Shown: positions 23,001 to 37,530, counted from the first letter of the stretch. The stretch is 64,000 nt of DNA from Trichoplax adhaerens (GCF_000150275.1 NW_002060943.1:8707070-8771069); one strand, 5' to 3'. A program made the numbers and translations. The notes: a model not told the origin generated them from the sequence alone.

Positions 23001-24615
23001 AACTAGGTTAGGCATTTGATTCTAATCTTATTGTATAGAAAATCATGATCTGACACCATAGGTTGCCGTGTCATTCTTCATATTGTATTTTATTTACTGG
23101 TAGCCCTGTTAATGGAAACTTATCGTATGACTTTAGACCTCTTCAGTGACCATGTTAACGCGTAACATTATTACGATGCTATACACAGACAACACAGTGT
23201 ATAGGATTAATATAATTTACTATGTTGCATTAAATTTAATGTTATCACCTAGGCATATTCGTTGATATAATAACAAAGTCGTACCGAGCCAGGCTATTAA
23301 CCTCTACAGGATTTCACTCTATCAAAAAGACATGTGATTCTAATGACGGTATAATTATAATACATCATTAAACGCATTTTACCCACAAGGGTCTTCTATT
23401 CAATAGTAAACACTAAAATGAATGTATTTCTGAAACAGTTGATAGCAAGAGTATCCTTCAAGTTTTGACTGCTGTTCAACACGCAAGATGGTTTGACGAA
23501 ACTGCAAACTATACAAAGTAACAAATTAACAATTATTTTGTTTCTATTTTACACTCACTAATCTGTATTCGGGCTGTCGGTTGCTGATTAAGACCATTCT
23601 CCTTTCGGTTAGCATTCGAATTGCAGTGATTATTTTTAAGGATTTAAGACGCAGAATGCCTCCGTTAGAACAGCTATCAATTTGGATGATCGAATTATTG
23701 GTTTATATGATTTCTAGAGCGCATATCAAAATTGCTTTACGCTTCAATGTCGATAAACAGTAAAAGTATAAAATACCTTTTATCTTATGCTTTGATTTAC
23801 TGTAGGCTCATTACGCTGCATTTGATAAAAATCAACATTTGTTGGAAGTCGGTGCTGTGATACGGTAAGCAATATTAGGCAGGACATTTGTATCCATAAC
23901 ATTCAACTCTAGCAGTGGCATAAATCTTTGTTAACTGTTGTCACATGAAAATTCACTTTGGCTTTATGTTCTTGAAATAGGAGAATGTTTAGATTATTGG
24001 CGTCTGGCATATTTTTACCAGGTTCAGCGAGTATTATGGATCCATGTCAGGTACGTAAATGCGTGAACATGAATTAATTGCCAATATTTGTTACATAACT
24101 TTAATTTCAAACAATAAATGTTAACGTCGATTATTTGTTATATATTTTGTAACGTAGAATAAGAATTCTAGAGTGAACAGTAAAATGTCATTCGAAGACA
24201 TGGACAAAGTGGCATGCTTAGCCCAAACTCTACTTAGGCTCATAAGTCATGGCTACTACCAAAAGCTTTTATCTGAGGTTCATAAACTTAAAACACCCGC
24301 TTAAATATAATTCAATATTAATATGTTAAAAGTTTTGTCGATAAATTTCTGCTGACCGTTTAAATCTTTTCTCAACTTTCAGAATGACGAAGTAATATTA
24401 GGTAAAAATATATAGCAGCCTTTTTATGTGCGATATATTTCTTGAATTAGCTATTAACGTATTCGTAAGTTAAAGAGAGCAATCCAACCATTTTTTATCA
24501 CATTTTGGTAGATTCACCCATAACATTTGGAGATGTAACTATTACTCCCAGTACTGCGGTTTACAGCAACAAAAAGGAAGAACCTGCAAATTCAGAAGGC
24601 CATACTGAAACTTAA
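20059..24615 (+). CDS. ILF2: ILF2/NF45 homologue, DZF-domain dsRNA-complex subunit (16 exons, ~345 aa)
   Basis: ILF2 is the catalytically inactive nucleotidyltransferase-fold partner of ILF3/NF90 in nuclear RNA-binding complexes. Exons: 20059-20063, 20630-20707, 21134-21173, 21641-21694, 22385-22462, 22611-22713, 22791-22865, 22980-23006, 23310-23348, 23439-23517, 23613-23700, 23806-23864, 23981-24050, 24158-24277, 24383-24401, 24512-24615. The sum is 1038 nt, in frame. Matches to the family are GSYKNGT then GHNIVDIAVIF (about 94-113), QHARWF (180-185), FKDLRRRMPPLEQLSIW, LASGIFLPGSASIMDPC (248-264), ISHGYYQKLL and VTITPS near the C-terminus. The Arg-rich start (MRPLQ...PRRDARFS) resembles the RG-rich N-terminus of ILF2. 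There are no dsRNA-binding domains after the DZF, which excludes ILF3. It is about 45 aa shorter than human; one beta-strand segment near residue 166 was not found. Exons 1-3, 7 and 9 are the least certain. AATAAA lies at 24675-24680. Confidence 0.87.
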
Positions 24616-27203
24616 AATTATCAAATAGTGTATAGTGTAATAGTGTATGAAGCATGTTAACACCACCAAATCGAAATAAAATGGGGAACACTGCTATATC
24701 ATGAAACAACGACTAATTCCGATAACGTTTCTTCAGTGTTGAACCGTTATACCGGTCGGACTAAAGAACGTTCTTGGTGATAACTTTATTAAGTTATCTG
24801 AAGCAGAAAATGACCTTACTCATACTTGATGTAACTATTGAAAAACCTTTATTCGATATATTGTATATTATATATGCATAATATTAATTGCATAGCTTAT
24901 AATTTTCTAATTCTTAAACAACAAATACAAATTGCATTTAGATTGCAATTGCAAAAATTAGATGATATTAGACTATTACTGCTGAACCCTTGTCCAGTGT
25001 GTCTAAATGATTTATAAAATTAGTGATGTAATAAGCAAATGAACAGCAAAGATATCGTTAGATCATATTATAAAGCTTTGTCTTAAGAACGCTAACAGGT
25101 GCAAAATACTATTTCGGTTGAAATAAATTCTTATCGCAATTTTGCTATTATTTCTTGCTTTATTGGCGAATGAGGCAATTACAAAAGTGTCTGTATTAAG
25201 GTAGCACTGTCTGTAAATCAAATTGGTTTATTATAGCTGTATTAAATATTCGAGTTTCCTTTGCTTCATTAAATTTCTAGTATGAGGCTATTACAAATTA
25301 ATTTCGCAACAAGGGTCACGTAAAACACATCTCTGAGTTTCTGAAGTTTCTGGAACCCACTATCTATTAACTCTTCACAGGAGCTTAGCTGCCTTCGCTT
25401 GTACGTTACAAGACTAAAAGCTTGATTTTATTCGACAATCTGCCGAGCTTACGCTTAGCTAAATTTTACCCAATAGCCAATTGATCACCATATAAAAATA
25501 TCACTAAATTTGCGATCTACTCGTATTCTTCACTGTAACAGAGGTAGGTTGCCACATATTGCAGTTGCTGACTTTGCTGGCAATTTAAGATAAGGTATCG
25601 TAAGTTTTATGTTAACGATTGTACCGATTAACATTCTGTTAGATGTACTGTGGTAAAGTTACAAATACGTAACCGATTGGATAGTATTGTTATTGAGCTT
25701 GAGAACGTTTCAGTAATCACTATAATCATTACTTACAATTCAAGAAGTAATGTAATACACGATTTCATGAATAGGCCCACCGTATTCTCATTGAAGTCAA
25801 ACTTCAGTGACATAAAATTATATTGAAAAGTTTGCTTTATTACCAATTTATGGACTCAAGGATGATAATTGAATAACTAGAAAAATTCGTATGATAGTCC
25901 AAGCTGATACTATGAGTGAATCAATTTTAGTTAAGTATTTATGTGGATTAAACTCTAATTATCACATGATTATTTTAAAATTTAGCTACGGCCATTGATA
26001 GAAATTCTAATGTTAACCGTAAAGGTTATGCTGACCATTCTTGTGAACGGGAATCGTAATTAAGATTGACGCGAGAATAGTGATAACATATTTTTCATAT
26101 TTGGGCATGTTCTATTAGGCGTTACAAAAGTCGAACTGAAAGCAAATTTCGGTAAAGCCATATCGGGTAAAGAATCATTATGAGCATTAATTGTTTTGTG
26201 CACATGTGGACAGCGGATGTATTAGTATCCTGAATTTAATAAAATTAAAAGAATTTATAAAATGTCATTTATTATTAGCATCAAAATTCATTTATAGAAA
26301 CACCCGAATGTAAAACTGTCATCATAAATCATCTTTAAAACAGATTTCTACCATTTATCATATTTTGAATGACATTAATTCCTTTGTTAATTACGGTGTT
26401 CGATTCCATATAACTAAAATATTTGATAGATTATAGGAAAGCAGATGAAATATTGATGACTTGGCTTATTGTATTATCCGCCTACAGCCGTCTCATTGTG
26501 ATAAATAGAAGCATAATATCCTGTATTTGTTTTTATAATTTGTAATTTAAGGCCTTTATTTTAATCAATGAGGAATCTAATTGACGACTTCAGACACATA
26601 GAATGTTATCATTCAATATAAACTCAAATATATTGGAAGCAATGATATTCACGCAATAATTATATAACAATAAGGCATAACGTTGTACCCGGACATTTTC
26701 TATCGAAATAATGTGCAGCTTTCGTAATTTTTAATTGCATTTAGCTTAAGAATAAGACGATGACGCATTTAACATATTGTAATTTATGAAAATTAAAACT
26801 CTATTCAAGGTGCAATATGTTTTGCAAGAAAGAGCTACTATCAACGATATCTTTAATAACTAATTTATAATTATCAGTTTAAGTTAAACTATTTGATAGG
26901 ATAATTTTGCAGTCATAGTTTCAATTGCAGTAGTGCTTGCATTATATTTACTAATATTTTGCATACAAGTATATGTGTGCAATATTGTTTCATTAAATAA
27001 GGATTAATTCTTAACGTAATTGCTTCTTATCAAAAATCGCTATACAGGTTGAAAATTTCTTTACCGAATATAGCAATTTTACAGGATCGAGCAACGCTAC
27101 ATTTCCGGATATAATTTTAAATTTAACAGTTTGCAGCTTTCATTTAATCAAGTTGAATCTCTTCCATCATTCGTCTGAATCTTTACTTATATCACCATCA
27201 TCG
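24616..27203. other. Intergenic spacer between ILF2 and the first receptor
   Basis: It contains the ILF2 polyadenylation signal (24675-24680), a partial member of the dispersed repeat near 25280-25450, and the presumptive 5' region of the first receptor. No exon series or RNA gene is recognisable. Confidence 0.45.
25280..25450 (+). repeat. Dispersed repeat family, copy 1 (partial)
   Basis: It shares the order of short blocks ATTACAAA...TTCGCAACAAG...ACGTAAAA...TTAACTCTTCACA...CTTCGCTTGTACGTT...GATTTTATTC...CTGCCGAGCTT with the copies at 45300, 54030 and 60050. Similarity is patchy, so this is an old insertion. Confidence 0.5.
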
Positions 27204-30200
27204 ATGAAATTGACTGTTCTCCTCACCTACGTTTGCTTACTACTAAGCGAATTTTTTGCTTCAAGTGTTATTATACAAGCTAAGACTACCATCACTATCG
27301 GTATGCTGAGCTCTAGCCTATTCTACTATGCTATTTCAAAGATACAAAAAATTGTTCAGTGAAACGATTATTAAATTGTACCTTAAATGATTTATGTACT
27401 AAGATGCATTTTACAATACACAGGCAAAACATAAAAATAGAAAGAACGCTATTATTTTCATTCCGTTTCCGGATTTATAATCATGTATAGCTTGTAGTCA
27501 ATATGTAGCTGATTTTACTTTCATTCTATCTAGACATAAAGTTGATAGCCTAGCAAAATTATGTATTAATTATCATTAATAGGCCGTAAAGTTTGCATAA
27601 TCATACTGTATAATCACAGCACATAATTTCTCCTTCATTTAGTTTGCTTCTTATAAAATGGAACTTAATCGCCTTATGTCTTAATAATATTAACGAGATA
27701 ACACTTTAAATTCCACAAGTATCTACCATATACGTATTAGTTGTTAAAATATTACCGGAGTTTATCTAGCTGCATATAGTAAACGATTTAATATCTAAAA
27801 TATATTTACAAGATTTTTTCAGCCTAGCTATTATTGATATCAATAATTAGGAGCGTTAGTAGAAGATGGAAGACCTGAATTACGCGATTTACTCCAACTT
27901 GCAGTAGATCAAGTCAATCAGGATCAGAAACTTTTGCCCAATGTCGAACTACGGATAAATTACTATAACATCAATACCAGTCAGCCTTACCAAAACCAGC
28001 AGGAAGGTAGTATCATTCCGTGTCAAATTTTGTTCAAGTAAATGTTCATTCAATAGCTGGGCGGTAATGTACCGGTAGTTTGTTATAGTTAGTTCGTCAA
28101 AAATACTTGATGTAAGTCTATATTGCTTTTCTTCAGTTATTACTGTACCATTAAATCTTGGCGTTTATTTTTTTCCTGGATCGGTTACTATTCTAAGATC
28201 TGAGGGAACAGAAACTATAACGTACAATATCACTGCTCCATCCTGATATAAGCTAATTTAATTCGCTATCGAATATGGAAATTTTAACCAATGCCAATTT
28301 ACCTTTGTAGAGTATGATATTTGTTATAGTGAGAACTACAATCATTCATTATGCTCAGCTATTTCTGTATTGATATATTGTACTAAGGTCTATCGAATGA
28401 CTTATCACAATTAATGCTCAAATATGTAAATAATTAAGACAATATTGATGATACTAGTACTAATACCAGCTTATTATATTAAGTTTGTACAGCAATGCGC
28501 GATAGAATCTGGGCTATTATAGGCCCTATGGCATCAACTGATGTTGAAGCCGTCCAAATTACTGCAAGAGCTTTGTCCATTCCGCATATTTCACCAGTAG
28601 CAACTTATATCGGCTTAAGTAACCGACCCAGCTTTCATTATTTGCTACGTAGTTCTCCCTCTGATCATTGGCAAAGCCTCGCCTTAGCAGGTGTTTTCGA
28701 ACATTTCACTTGGCAATATGCTGCCATCATACTCTCTAATACAGATTATGGTAAGTACTGTAGGCTGATAGTTTCAAAGCCTAAACACTTGTGTAAGGTA
28801 AAATTGCATCTAAAATTAGATTACAACAAGATTTTCATAATTGCGATAGAAGATTTGAAAAGGTACTTAATTAAATTTAGTAGCGATTATCAGATTCACA
28901 AAAGATATTATTGTTAAGATAATAAGCTTGTAAATACCCTCTTAGCCCTAATGATCTAGATGAGTGACATTAAAACATTGCAATTTGGTAAATTAGGGGA
29001 CTATAAGTACTATAAGTACTATAAATAATTAATTAAACATGACATTTAGGCTACGTATACAAATACGCTATACAGTAAAGTATGTCTACAAGTATTCAAA
29101 TAATGAAATGATCACTTAAACTCAAAATTATTGATACTGCCATTATCATTATCGCTTAAGATTACGCTTAAAAATTGATTAAACTGTTCTCTTATATAAA
29201 TGATAGTAAAATATATCTAATCAATGTTTATTTATATAACTATCATTAGTAACGATGGCCTAGTATACTGCTTAAATAGCGAGCATATGAACTTAACAAC
29301 ACTAATAATATCAGTACATTATCGCTTAACATCATGCTTAAAGTGGAAAACCTATAGCCCCTTTGAAAATGAAAAAATGAAATATATATGGAAGTTGTTA
29401 TATTGTATATAACATGCATAAATACAATATTATGGTATCTGTGCCTTAGAATAATTCTATCAAACATAATATAGAATAGTAAGATACAATGTCATTACTT
29501 CAATAATTTATATACGAGTAATATTAAGATATTATCCAGATGATAATTAATATATTAAAACTATAGAAAAAGTTTCTCAGATCTATACTTTTAGATTGCA
29601 TCTCTTTTAAATCGCTCGAGTAAAATGCTTTCTAGCAGTTTTAGGTGTTAGTGCTCTACACCTATCATTGTACTCGTCTAAGTATACTACACTATCTATC
29701 TCTCTAGCAACTCATAAGCTTACCCATTTATTTATCCAGCTAACCATCTATCTACCTACATTACCAATTAAAACTATAGAAAGTATTGTATTAAAGGTTC
29801 AATTTTTTATTTCAGGTATTAATTCAATAAGTACCTTTCAGTCTATTGCTGCTGTAAAAAGCTGGAAAATTTTGGCTACGGAAAGAATTAATATGGAAGA
29901 CATTTCCAATTCTCAAAAAATAGACAATCAGTTAAAAAGGATTAAGGCTTCAGGTTAGAATAGGCCAAATGCGATGTCGCAATGAGCCAGTTTTATTTCA
30001 ACTTTCCGCATTAAAATCGTATACGTGTATAGATAAAAAGTAAATATATCTCAATTTCAGTACAATTAAAGCTTGTTTCAGTAACTATAATTCTAAATAA
30101 TATTTATATGTAAATGATTAATCATTGGTGATATATAGGACGAAATAACCTATTAAAAATGATATTAAATATTAAGTCTGCTTTAAATATGTAGTAGTAG

Positions 30201-33200
30201 TAATTTAGTTAGGGAACAGATTAACTAATCACTTAAGTAAACGATTTCTTTATATGCTACAGTATTACTATTGCCAATTTTTTTTAAAGAATAGCATCAA
30301 TGGGAAAATAGTACTTAAATGAATAGCGCTAATTTCGATGTCAAAACTATAATGATCATCATACATGATAACTATTTAATAATCCTTTTCTATTGTGAAT
30401 GCAGGAGCAAGGGTTATTGTTTTAAGTTGTTCACCACCGGAAGCAAAAGTTATCATAACTCGAGCTCACTACATCGGACTACTACCGAATAAATATCAAT
30501 GGATCTTATTTAATGACGTCTTTGCTAGTGTAATTATTTGTGTTTAATCCATATAAAGAGATACAGTTTGATTACTTAGATGCAATCAAATCATTACCAA
30601 GTCATTACCACTCCCTCTGACTTACATCTAATTTGTTACATGATCTATACCTTTATTATAATAATTTTGTCTGCCTTAATCGACAAGTAATACGCCATTT
30701 TTATAAATCATAATTTTGGCAATGTTCTAGCTGAGTAATTTATTGCGCTAATAGTAAAATATTATTTTTATACAGGGAACAATTGGTAACAATCCACCAA
30801 AATACTTAGATGGAGTTTTAGGAATAAGTAATTCCCATAATCAAGGTCCATTATATTATCCGGTCGTAACAGCTTGGAAAAATAAATATAATAAGGAATT
30901 GCAGGTTATTATCATAATATTTATTAGAAATTTGATTTAATTTTAAATTGAACTCTAGTCTAGTACCGACGCAATAAGAACATTTTCATCTTCTTATTTA
31001 TCTTTCCTTCTTGCCATGGTTTTAAATGATATTTTTAACGTCATATTGATCTTTTGCTGTTTAACTATGTTAAGCCTTCCAATTTGATATAATTAAAAAA
31101 ATGGTACTATAACTACCTTTACTTTGCTATACGCCTTTGCAAATCATTCTAGCCGGGATTTCTCAGGTATTACGATGCTGTCATGGCTATCGTTTATGGC
31201 ATTGATAATATAACAGATCAATTGGACAGTATCCAACCAACAAATACAGCGTGTAGTCCAATCACTCCTTGGAGAAACGGGAAGATTGTTATGAACAGTA
31301 TAGCAAAGGTGATTAAACGTATATTTTGAATATATATATAGCCATTAACTTAAAAAAGTAGATTTAAATCCTTCCCTCAATTAATTGCTTAAAGATGAAC
31401 ATATAAAAAATTGTTATGGTACATATTTATGAATATCATACCAGTATTTTTACTAATTAGAAATTAAACACCCCCATTTTAGGCTACAGGTCCAGGAGTT
31501 GTAAGCAGAATTCAATTTAATGAAGATTTTGGGCCTTTAAATCCCGTCTATCAGATTGTCAATCTTGTTAATCAAACATGGAGAACGGTAAGGCTAAAAG
31601 AATTGATTAAGCTTGAAATGCGACATAGATTCTGACGTATATGTCTACGACAGACTATTATGGCTTTATACTGATGAAATTTTCCTTAATGTAGTAAACG
31701 ATATTAATTATTTAATATAATATGACTGACTGCATACTTATGTTACCAAGATAAATCAATATATGCGAGACTGCAGTATGTGAATAGACAGTATTAGTAA
31801 AAAAGACTTGTTCAAATTGATATTAGAATAGACTTCTCTATCGCTGACGTAAATTGATAAACGGTCAAGATCTAAGTGCAATCATGAATAATGCTGGAGT
31901 AGAATTAAGACCTTCACATATTTTTCTGCAATTTACAAATATTTACTCATGTACAGCTTCCTTGCTCTTCGAATTATCTATTAAATCAAACAGGTAGGAT
32001 ACTGGTCCCAAAACAATGGCAGTGTAATAGATCAAGACAGTATTAAATTTATGGGCAATGTCCCTAGTCCTACTCTTTTTAAAACAGGTTTAGAAGGCAA
32101 ACACATGAAGATTACTACTAAAATTGTAAGTTTAAATATATTGCTATCAGCATATATTTTATTGGGTATCCCCATCAAGTTTAAATATGGTATACTTTAA
32201 CATATCTTCTATACATAAATAGCTTTATTTCATTTAAAACACGCAAACATAAGTTTAAGACATCTTAGTCAATAATTAATCAGTCCAACAAAAACATTAG
32301 AACTTGATTTCTATCCGGATAATATTTCATGTGCCATCTTCTCTTTTAACACGTAATATAGGAATCACCTTTCGTAAACTGGAAGATGTCAGCAGATAAT
32401 TTAGAAGGAAATTCAAGATTTGAGGGTTTCATTGTTGATTTATTAAACGAATTAAGTAAATCATTGAAATTTCAGTTCACTTTAGAAGTCGTCAAAGATA
32501 ATAGCTATGGTGGGTTTAGTCTTATTTCTCAAGAATGGAACGGAATGGTAAAGGATATAATTGACGAGGTTAGAAAACATGTCTTAACGTTATAAGATAG
32601 TGATAGTTCAAATTATGCTAGGAATTTAATTTAACTCTACAAATAAATTACTGTATCACATGTTACGTGCTCACCTTTTAATGCAAAAACTGTCTAGTAA
32701 TAGCTGCTTTTATTGTCGTAATTTATCTGTATCTATTTATAAATCCGACGGCGATTGAAATTGTAGAAGGCCGACATTGCTGCAGGGGCATTTTCTATCA
32801 CAGTTAAACGATCTGAAGTTATTGATTTTACAATTCCTTTCATGGATCAAGGAGTAACTATTTTAATGACCAAACCAAAGACTCCTCCAGTATCCATTTT
32901 TAGATGCTTTGCACCATTCAATCTTTCCTTATGGATTGTTATTGGAGTATTTTTAATCGTTATAGCGATCTTATTTTTTGTAGTCGGTATTCTTAGCCCC
33001 TATGACTCATTCATTGACGCGGTTCAACACTTACCAATTTGCAAACGCTTAAAAGCTGAAGGAAAAAATAATGATCTGAAAAATGCACAGCAAAAATGGA
33101 AAGATGATTATGGAGAGGTTGTTGCATCCATGAATTTGGGCAATTCATTATGGAATTCTGTGTCGACTTTTCTACAACAAGGACATGATAGGCCTCCTAC

Positions 33201-36057
33201 TGCTATATCAGGAAGAATTATGCTAGGTTCTGCATGGCTTGCTTCATGTATTATAATTGCTACCTATACTGCAAATTTGGCAGCCTTCTTGACCGTTGAA
33301 AATTTAAATTCTGGTAACAATTTCTAATTGCAGTTCTTATAGCTTCTTATTTAAAAATAAATTTGATAACTAAGTATCGAATAATTTTGCTTTGATGCAG
33401 CAATATGGATATTATTCATACTAACTACAATTGATTTATTCACCATTAATCCAATTTTATCATAAAGCAAAACTTGTGTAGGAATACTTTCAAATCATGT
33501 AATGTCAATCTCTATACTGTACTACTAAAGATCAATGATCGTTTGCTTGTCTGCATGTTTGCAATTGAGTATAGTAACAACGGCATATTGTAGTAGAACT
33601 TTTGCAGCATTAGAAAATACAGAATGATAGTTGGGCTTATCACTACGGTATCTAGAACCTTAAATTGCCGTAATGTTTAATGGAAATTATATGGTTAACA
33701 TCACGCTACAATATAATTATGAAAACTCCAATTTAACATACAATTGAAGCTGATGGTAAAGAGAAAAGCCTTCTTACATTAAACTTATCGGTTAACGGTT
33801 ATAATAATGTTATCAATCCTAAATCCCAGTAAATACCATATACTTGCAGTACGCCGATAATAGAGCAAAATATCTTCGACATGTATAAGCAACTATAGCA
33901 TAGTTTCCTCTTACTGAACTAATATATGCTTTATTGTACCTAATTATATGTTGATTTATTTTCATTGACGGTGTACTTTCAATAGAAATTAATTCTTTGC
34001 AACAGCTGGCTTCCCAAAGTAAAGTTAAATATGGAACTGTACAAGGCAGTAGCGTCTATAACTTTTTTGAACGAGCGACAATGGCCCCATACAATGAAAT
34101 GGCACAGCGTCTAATCAATGTTCCAAATACAGAAGCTGGTATTAATAAGACTAAGAATGAAGATTATGCATTTTTATGGGATGCAGCTATAATCGACTAT
34201 TACAAAAACAAATATTGCACGCTGAATACAGTTGGAGGACAATTTCGAAAAGATGGATATGCTTTAGGGTTAAGAAAAGGGTCACCATTTACCCAAGAAA
34301 TCAGTATTGCCATCTTAAAATTACGACAAAGTGGTTATATCGAGCATACTCTTAAAAAATGGTAAGTTAGAAAAGCATTTTTTTTATCCAGAAAGGTACC
34401 ATAGATATTACCTAAAAGGAAACGAATGAATTTACCTTTCTTTTAATAGTTCCGATAATTAAATTTGTTGATCAGCTTAGGTTGTTAAGATATATTAAAT
34501 AAAGTAAGATATATTTAAATAATTTTTCGATACATACAGATGTATAAATATTATGCAAGACATCTATTAATTTTACCTCTCCAGTTACTATTAACCTATT
34601 TTATATAGTATATCTTATAACACCGAAAACGCACGTAGTAATGTTAAATATCGAATTGCGGGATCTAAATATGCATAACGTAGCCATACAGAATTATACT
34701 TTAACAAGTTGATAATGTGCACAAAATTTTTGTTCTTGAGGTACTTGCGTTAAAGTTACATTTAAATCTCAGCATAGACAGGAATTTCAATTCAGTGGGT
34801 GATCCAATACATGAATATTGTGAGATAAAATTAATAAATTGTTATATGCACAAAATACACATAAATTTTGATACTACATAAATAAAATAGGTTACAGCAG
34901 CAATCTCACTTTGCTGATAGCTATTTCATTGGATAAATATTGCATATTGATTTTAACAGCTTCATCAGTTTGGTAATATCTTATTAACGGATTATAGGTA
35001 TCAGAAAGCCGGTCAATGTGCAACCAGTAAGACAACCACCAGCTACAAACAGATCGATATCAATCACTTATATGGTGTATTTGTTTTAACATTATGTGCT
35101 GCAGGTGTTAGTTGCTTAGTTTTGTGTATAGAATGGATTATAACTCTGCAACGAGATGTCGATAAGTCTGATCCTGAGGCAAGTAAAATATGCCGATTAA
35201 AAGTGAAATTAGATACTAATTCTCATTTATATTCTATGTTACATATTTAGTGTTGAGAAAGTACCCGTATGTATATAGTACATTAGTAGAATAAAATTTA
35301 AGTGTGCGATATTAGCTAGTTCTAAAGAGAACCAATGTTGTGTAGTTATTTATACTCATGGCAAGTAGGTAAAGCAGTTCAACTATGATTGATTGACATA
35401 TTAAGAACAATTCTAAATGTGTTTCTATAACACTGTAATTATTTATTAACTTTATTATACAACATTGCTTATACTATGGTAGCGCGAGCAATGTTTGCTA
35501 TGCATCTATATTAATATTTTATACGAGAGTTGCTCGGAAAATAGATTATACATTAAATTTTTTTATTACCGGATTAGTATCGATATACTTCCGCTGATTT
35601 CACAGCATGACATCATAATGCACAAATTTCACTAGTTCTATCTAGGACTATGATTTAAGCTATACTATTTCATACAGTAAATTCTTACACACTCACATTA
35701 AGAGTTAAAGAATGATTACATATTAATATTATGTATTATATACTCATCTAATTTTACCTAACATTTCTATTTCCTTATTTTAGGCATTACTGTACATGTT
35801 AATGCTAATAGATCAGTATACTACAAATTGGATTAAAGTTCTAATTGCACCTTTAAATTTTTATTTCTTTGTACTAGAAACCACAATCAATTTGGCAAGC
35901 AGTAAAAATAAGATTTACTCAATTTAAAACGGCCAATCGACTGGTAAAATCAAAGTTTATTCTTCCTTTGCAGTTTAGTATCTCCAATAACGACTTCAGA
36001 AGACATAGTATGTTACAGATACATGGAGAGAAAATATCATCTCCAATAGCTTGCTGA
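27204..36057 (+). CDS. Ionotropic glutamate receptor A (14 exons, ~931 aa)
   Basis: Ligand-gated cation channel of the iGluR superfamily. Exons: 27204-27300, 27851-28006, 28484-28750, 29816-29953, 30405-30529, 30776-30904, 31153-31308, 31483-31587, 31994-32125, 32362-32568, 32767-33313, 33986-34361, 34998-35178, 35878-36057. The sum is 2796 nt, in frame. Order: signal peptide (exon 1), LIVBP-like amino-terminal domain (exons 2-8), S1 from ESPFV (436), M1 about 559-578, pore loop with Gln at the Q/R site (641, in LQQG), M3 with TYTANLAAF (670-678), S2, M4 about 836-860. Pocket residues by alignment to GluA2: E436, Arg519, Ser708/Ser709 and Asp752 in FLWDAA, where AMPA receptors have Glu. The last coding intron (35179-35877) has a GC donor. 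An ATG at 27153 would add 17 residues before the hydrophobic core, so I prefer 27204. The C-terminus ends in Cys. AATAAA occurs at about 36571. Subfamily is not assigned. Confidence 0.95.
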
Positions 36058-37205
36058 ATTTCTCCCAGCATAACTTAGTGATTGATGTTAATAAAATTTC
36101 GAACACCATTTGCTATGAGTTTTTACACTATAGCGTAATGTTTGGTGATTATGTGCCTAAGTATGCCGCATAATTTAAACCTGGTATAAAGTTACCTTAA
36201 CATTTTATGTAATTACAATTTATTCTTGCGATGTTCTCGAAATTTTGAAGGAAATTGTGATTTAATACCGTACTCTGTTAATGAAATTACTCTTTACTTT
36301 ACATCTCATATGTAAAAGTAAGACAACACTAAATTGAAAAATTGCATATTCATCCTTTACGCGCATTTCCTAAATTTTCGATGTAAACATCATATTGATT
36401 AGCTTACAAAAATATTACCTAAGATTAGGCTTCTGTAACCACATTCACTTGTATTTCATTCACATTTGAAATCAATCAATTTCTATAGAGTAATTGATAT
36501 TGTATACTATGATTCTGTAACTACATATATTTAATATTTCATAAATTTAATTCGGTAGCTACAATATAAAAATAAATAAAGTCGACGAAAATGTAACAAT
36601 TGCTTACACTACTTAGTATAATAATTTGCTTTAATTTTATAATATCGAAAGTGAATGCAATGAAAGTTAATTTTTAGAATTTTCCTTCAAGTTCTTATAT
36701 CGTAATTATTCTTGCCTAGTTTTTTTTTATTGTGATAAGTATTCTAGCTTTAAAATTATGACTTACTTGGTTGATTATAATAGTAGATTTTACTTAATAT
36801 TTTCTTATATTGTAAACCCAACTGCTTTATTCGGGTTAGAAGTTAGGATAATCCGTAGCATAGGTTTTGTTAAGAATCGGATATTATGATTTTGTAATTC
36901 AAGCGATGTATTTAGTAATAGGATATATGTGTTCTAATTTTGATCATTAATTATAGTAGAAGTTAATGTTTCTTTGTAATTTCATACAGTATGAATCCCA
37001 AACATTTGATCTGGAATTGTTGATTTGTCTTATTGTTTACTATAGAAAGGTACAGTTTCAAGCTATACTATACTTAGTATCAATTAGTTGTTTTCTTGAG
37101 TCTAGGGTATAATTTATCTCATCGAGTGTGTTTGATTGCTAGTTTAATTTGGAGTACTTTAGAATGATAGTTGGATAGTCTAATGCTACCAACTGCTATG
37201 TGTAG

Positions 37206-37460
37206 TATATAAAAGGCAGCGTAGTTCGGTAATTTACTGCAGTTAAATTAGAGAAGACAAGAGAAGAAAAGAGAAATCTAGGATAATCGTGAGTTATCTC
37301 ATTAATTGATAGTTTGGTTGATTGGGGGCAGTAGTTCTGTCCGTATTTTGTTACTCATTTAAGAAGTTTTGCTAAGATAGTTATTAAAGTTATAATAAAC
37401 CGGTGTTTTTTCCCTAATTCATTTTGTTTGGACTTCAATTGTTGGTAGTGTAATTTAATT
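37206..37460 (+). mobile_element. Possible solo-LTR-like segment
   Basis: TATATAAAAGG at 37206-37216 is followed about 190 bases later by AATAAA (37394-37399) and a T-rich stretch. This is the promoter to polyadenylation spacing expected inside a retroelement long terminal repeat. No second LTR, gag/pol frame or target-site duplication was seen. It could equally be an ordinary promoter or random AT-rich composition. Confidence 0.25.
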
Positions 37461-37530
37461 TAGTAAAATTTTTTTTTTTGACATACGATACTATTTTAAC
37501 ATTAAATTCCCTTACTGATTATTGGCGAAT

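Noticed and set aside
20059-24615. Assignment of the DZF gene to ILF3/NF90
   Set aside because: The protein stops shortly after the DZF domain with no dsRNA-binding domains, and the LASGIFLPGS and HARWF segments fit ILF2 better.
27153-27203. Upstream ATG of receptor A
   Set aside because: It would put 17 polar residues ahead of the signal-peptide core; the ATG at 27204 gives a normal signal peptide.
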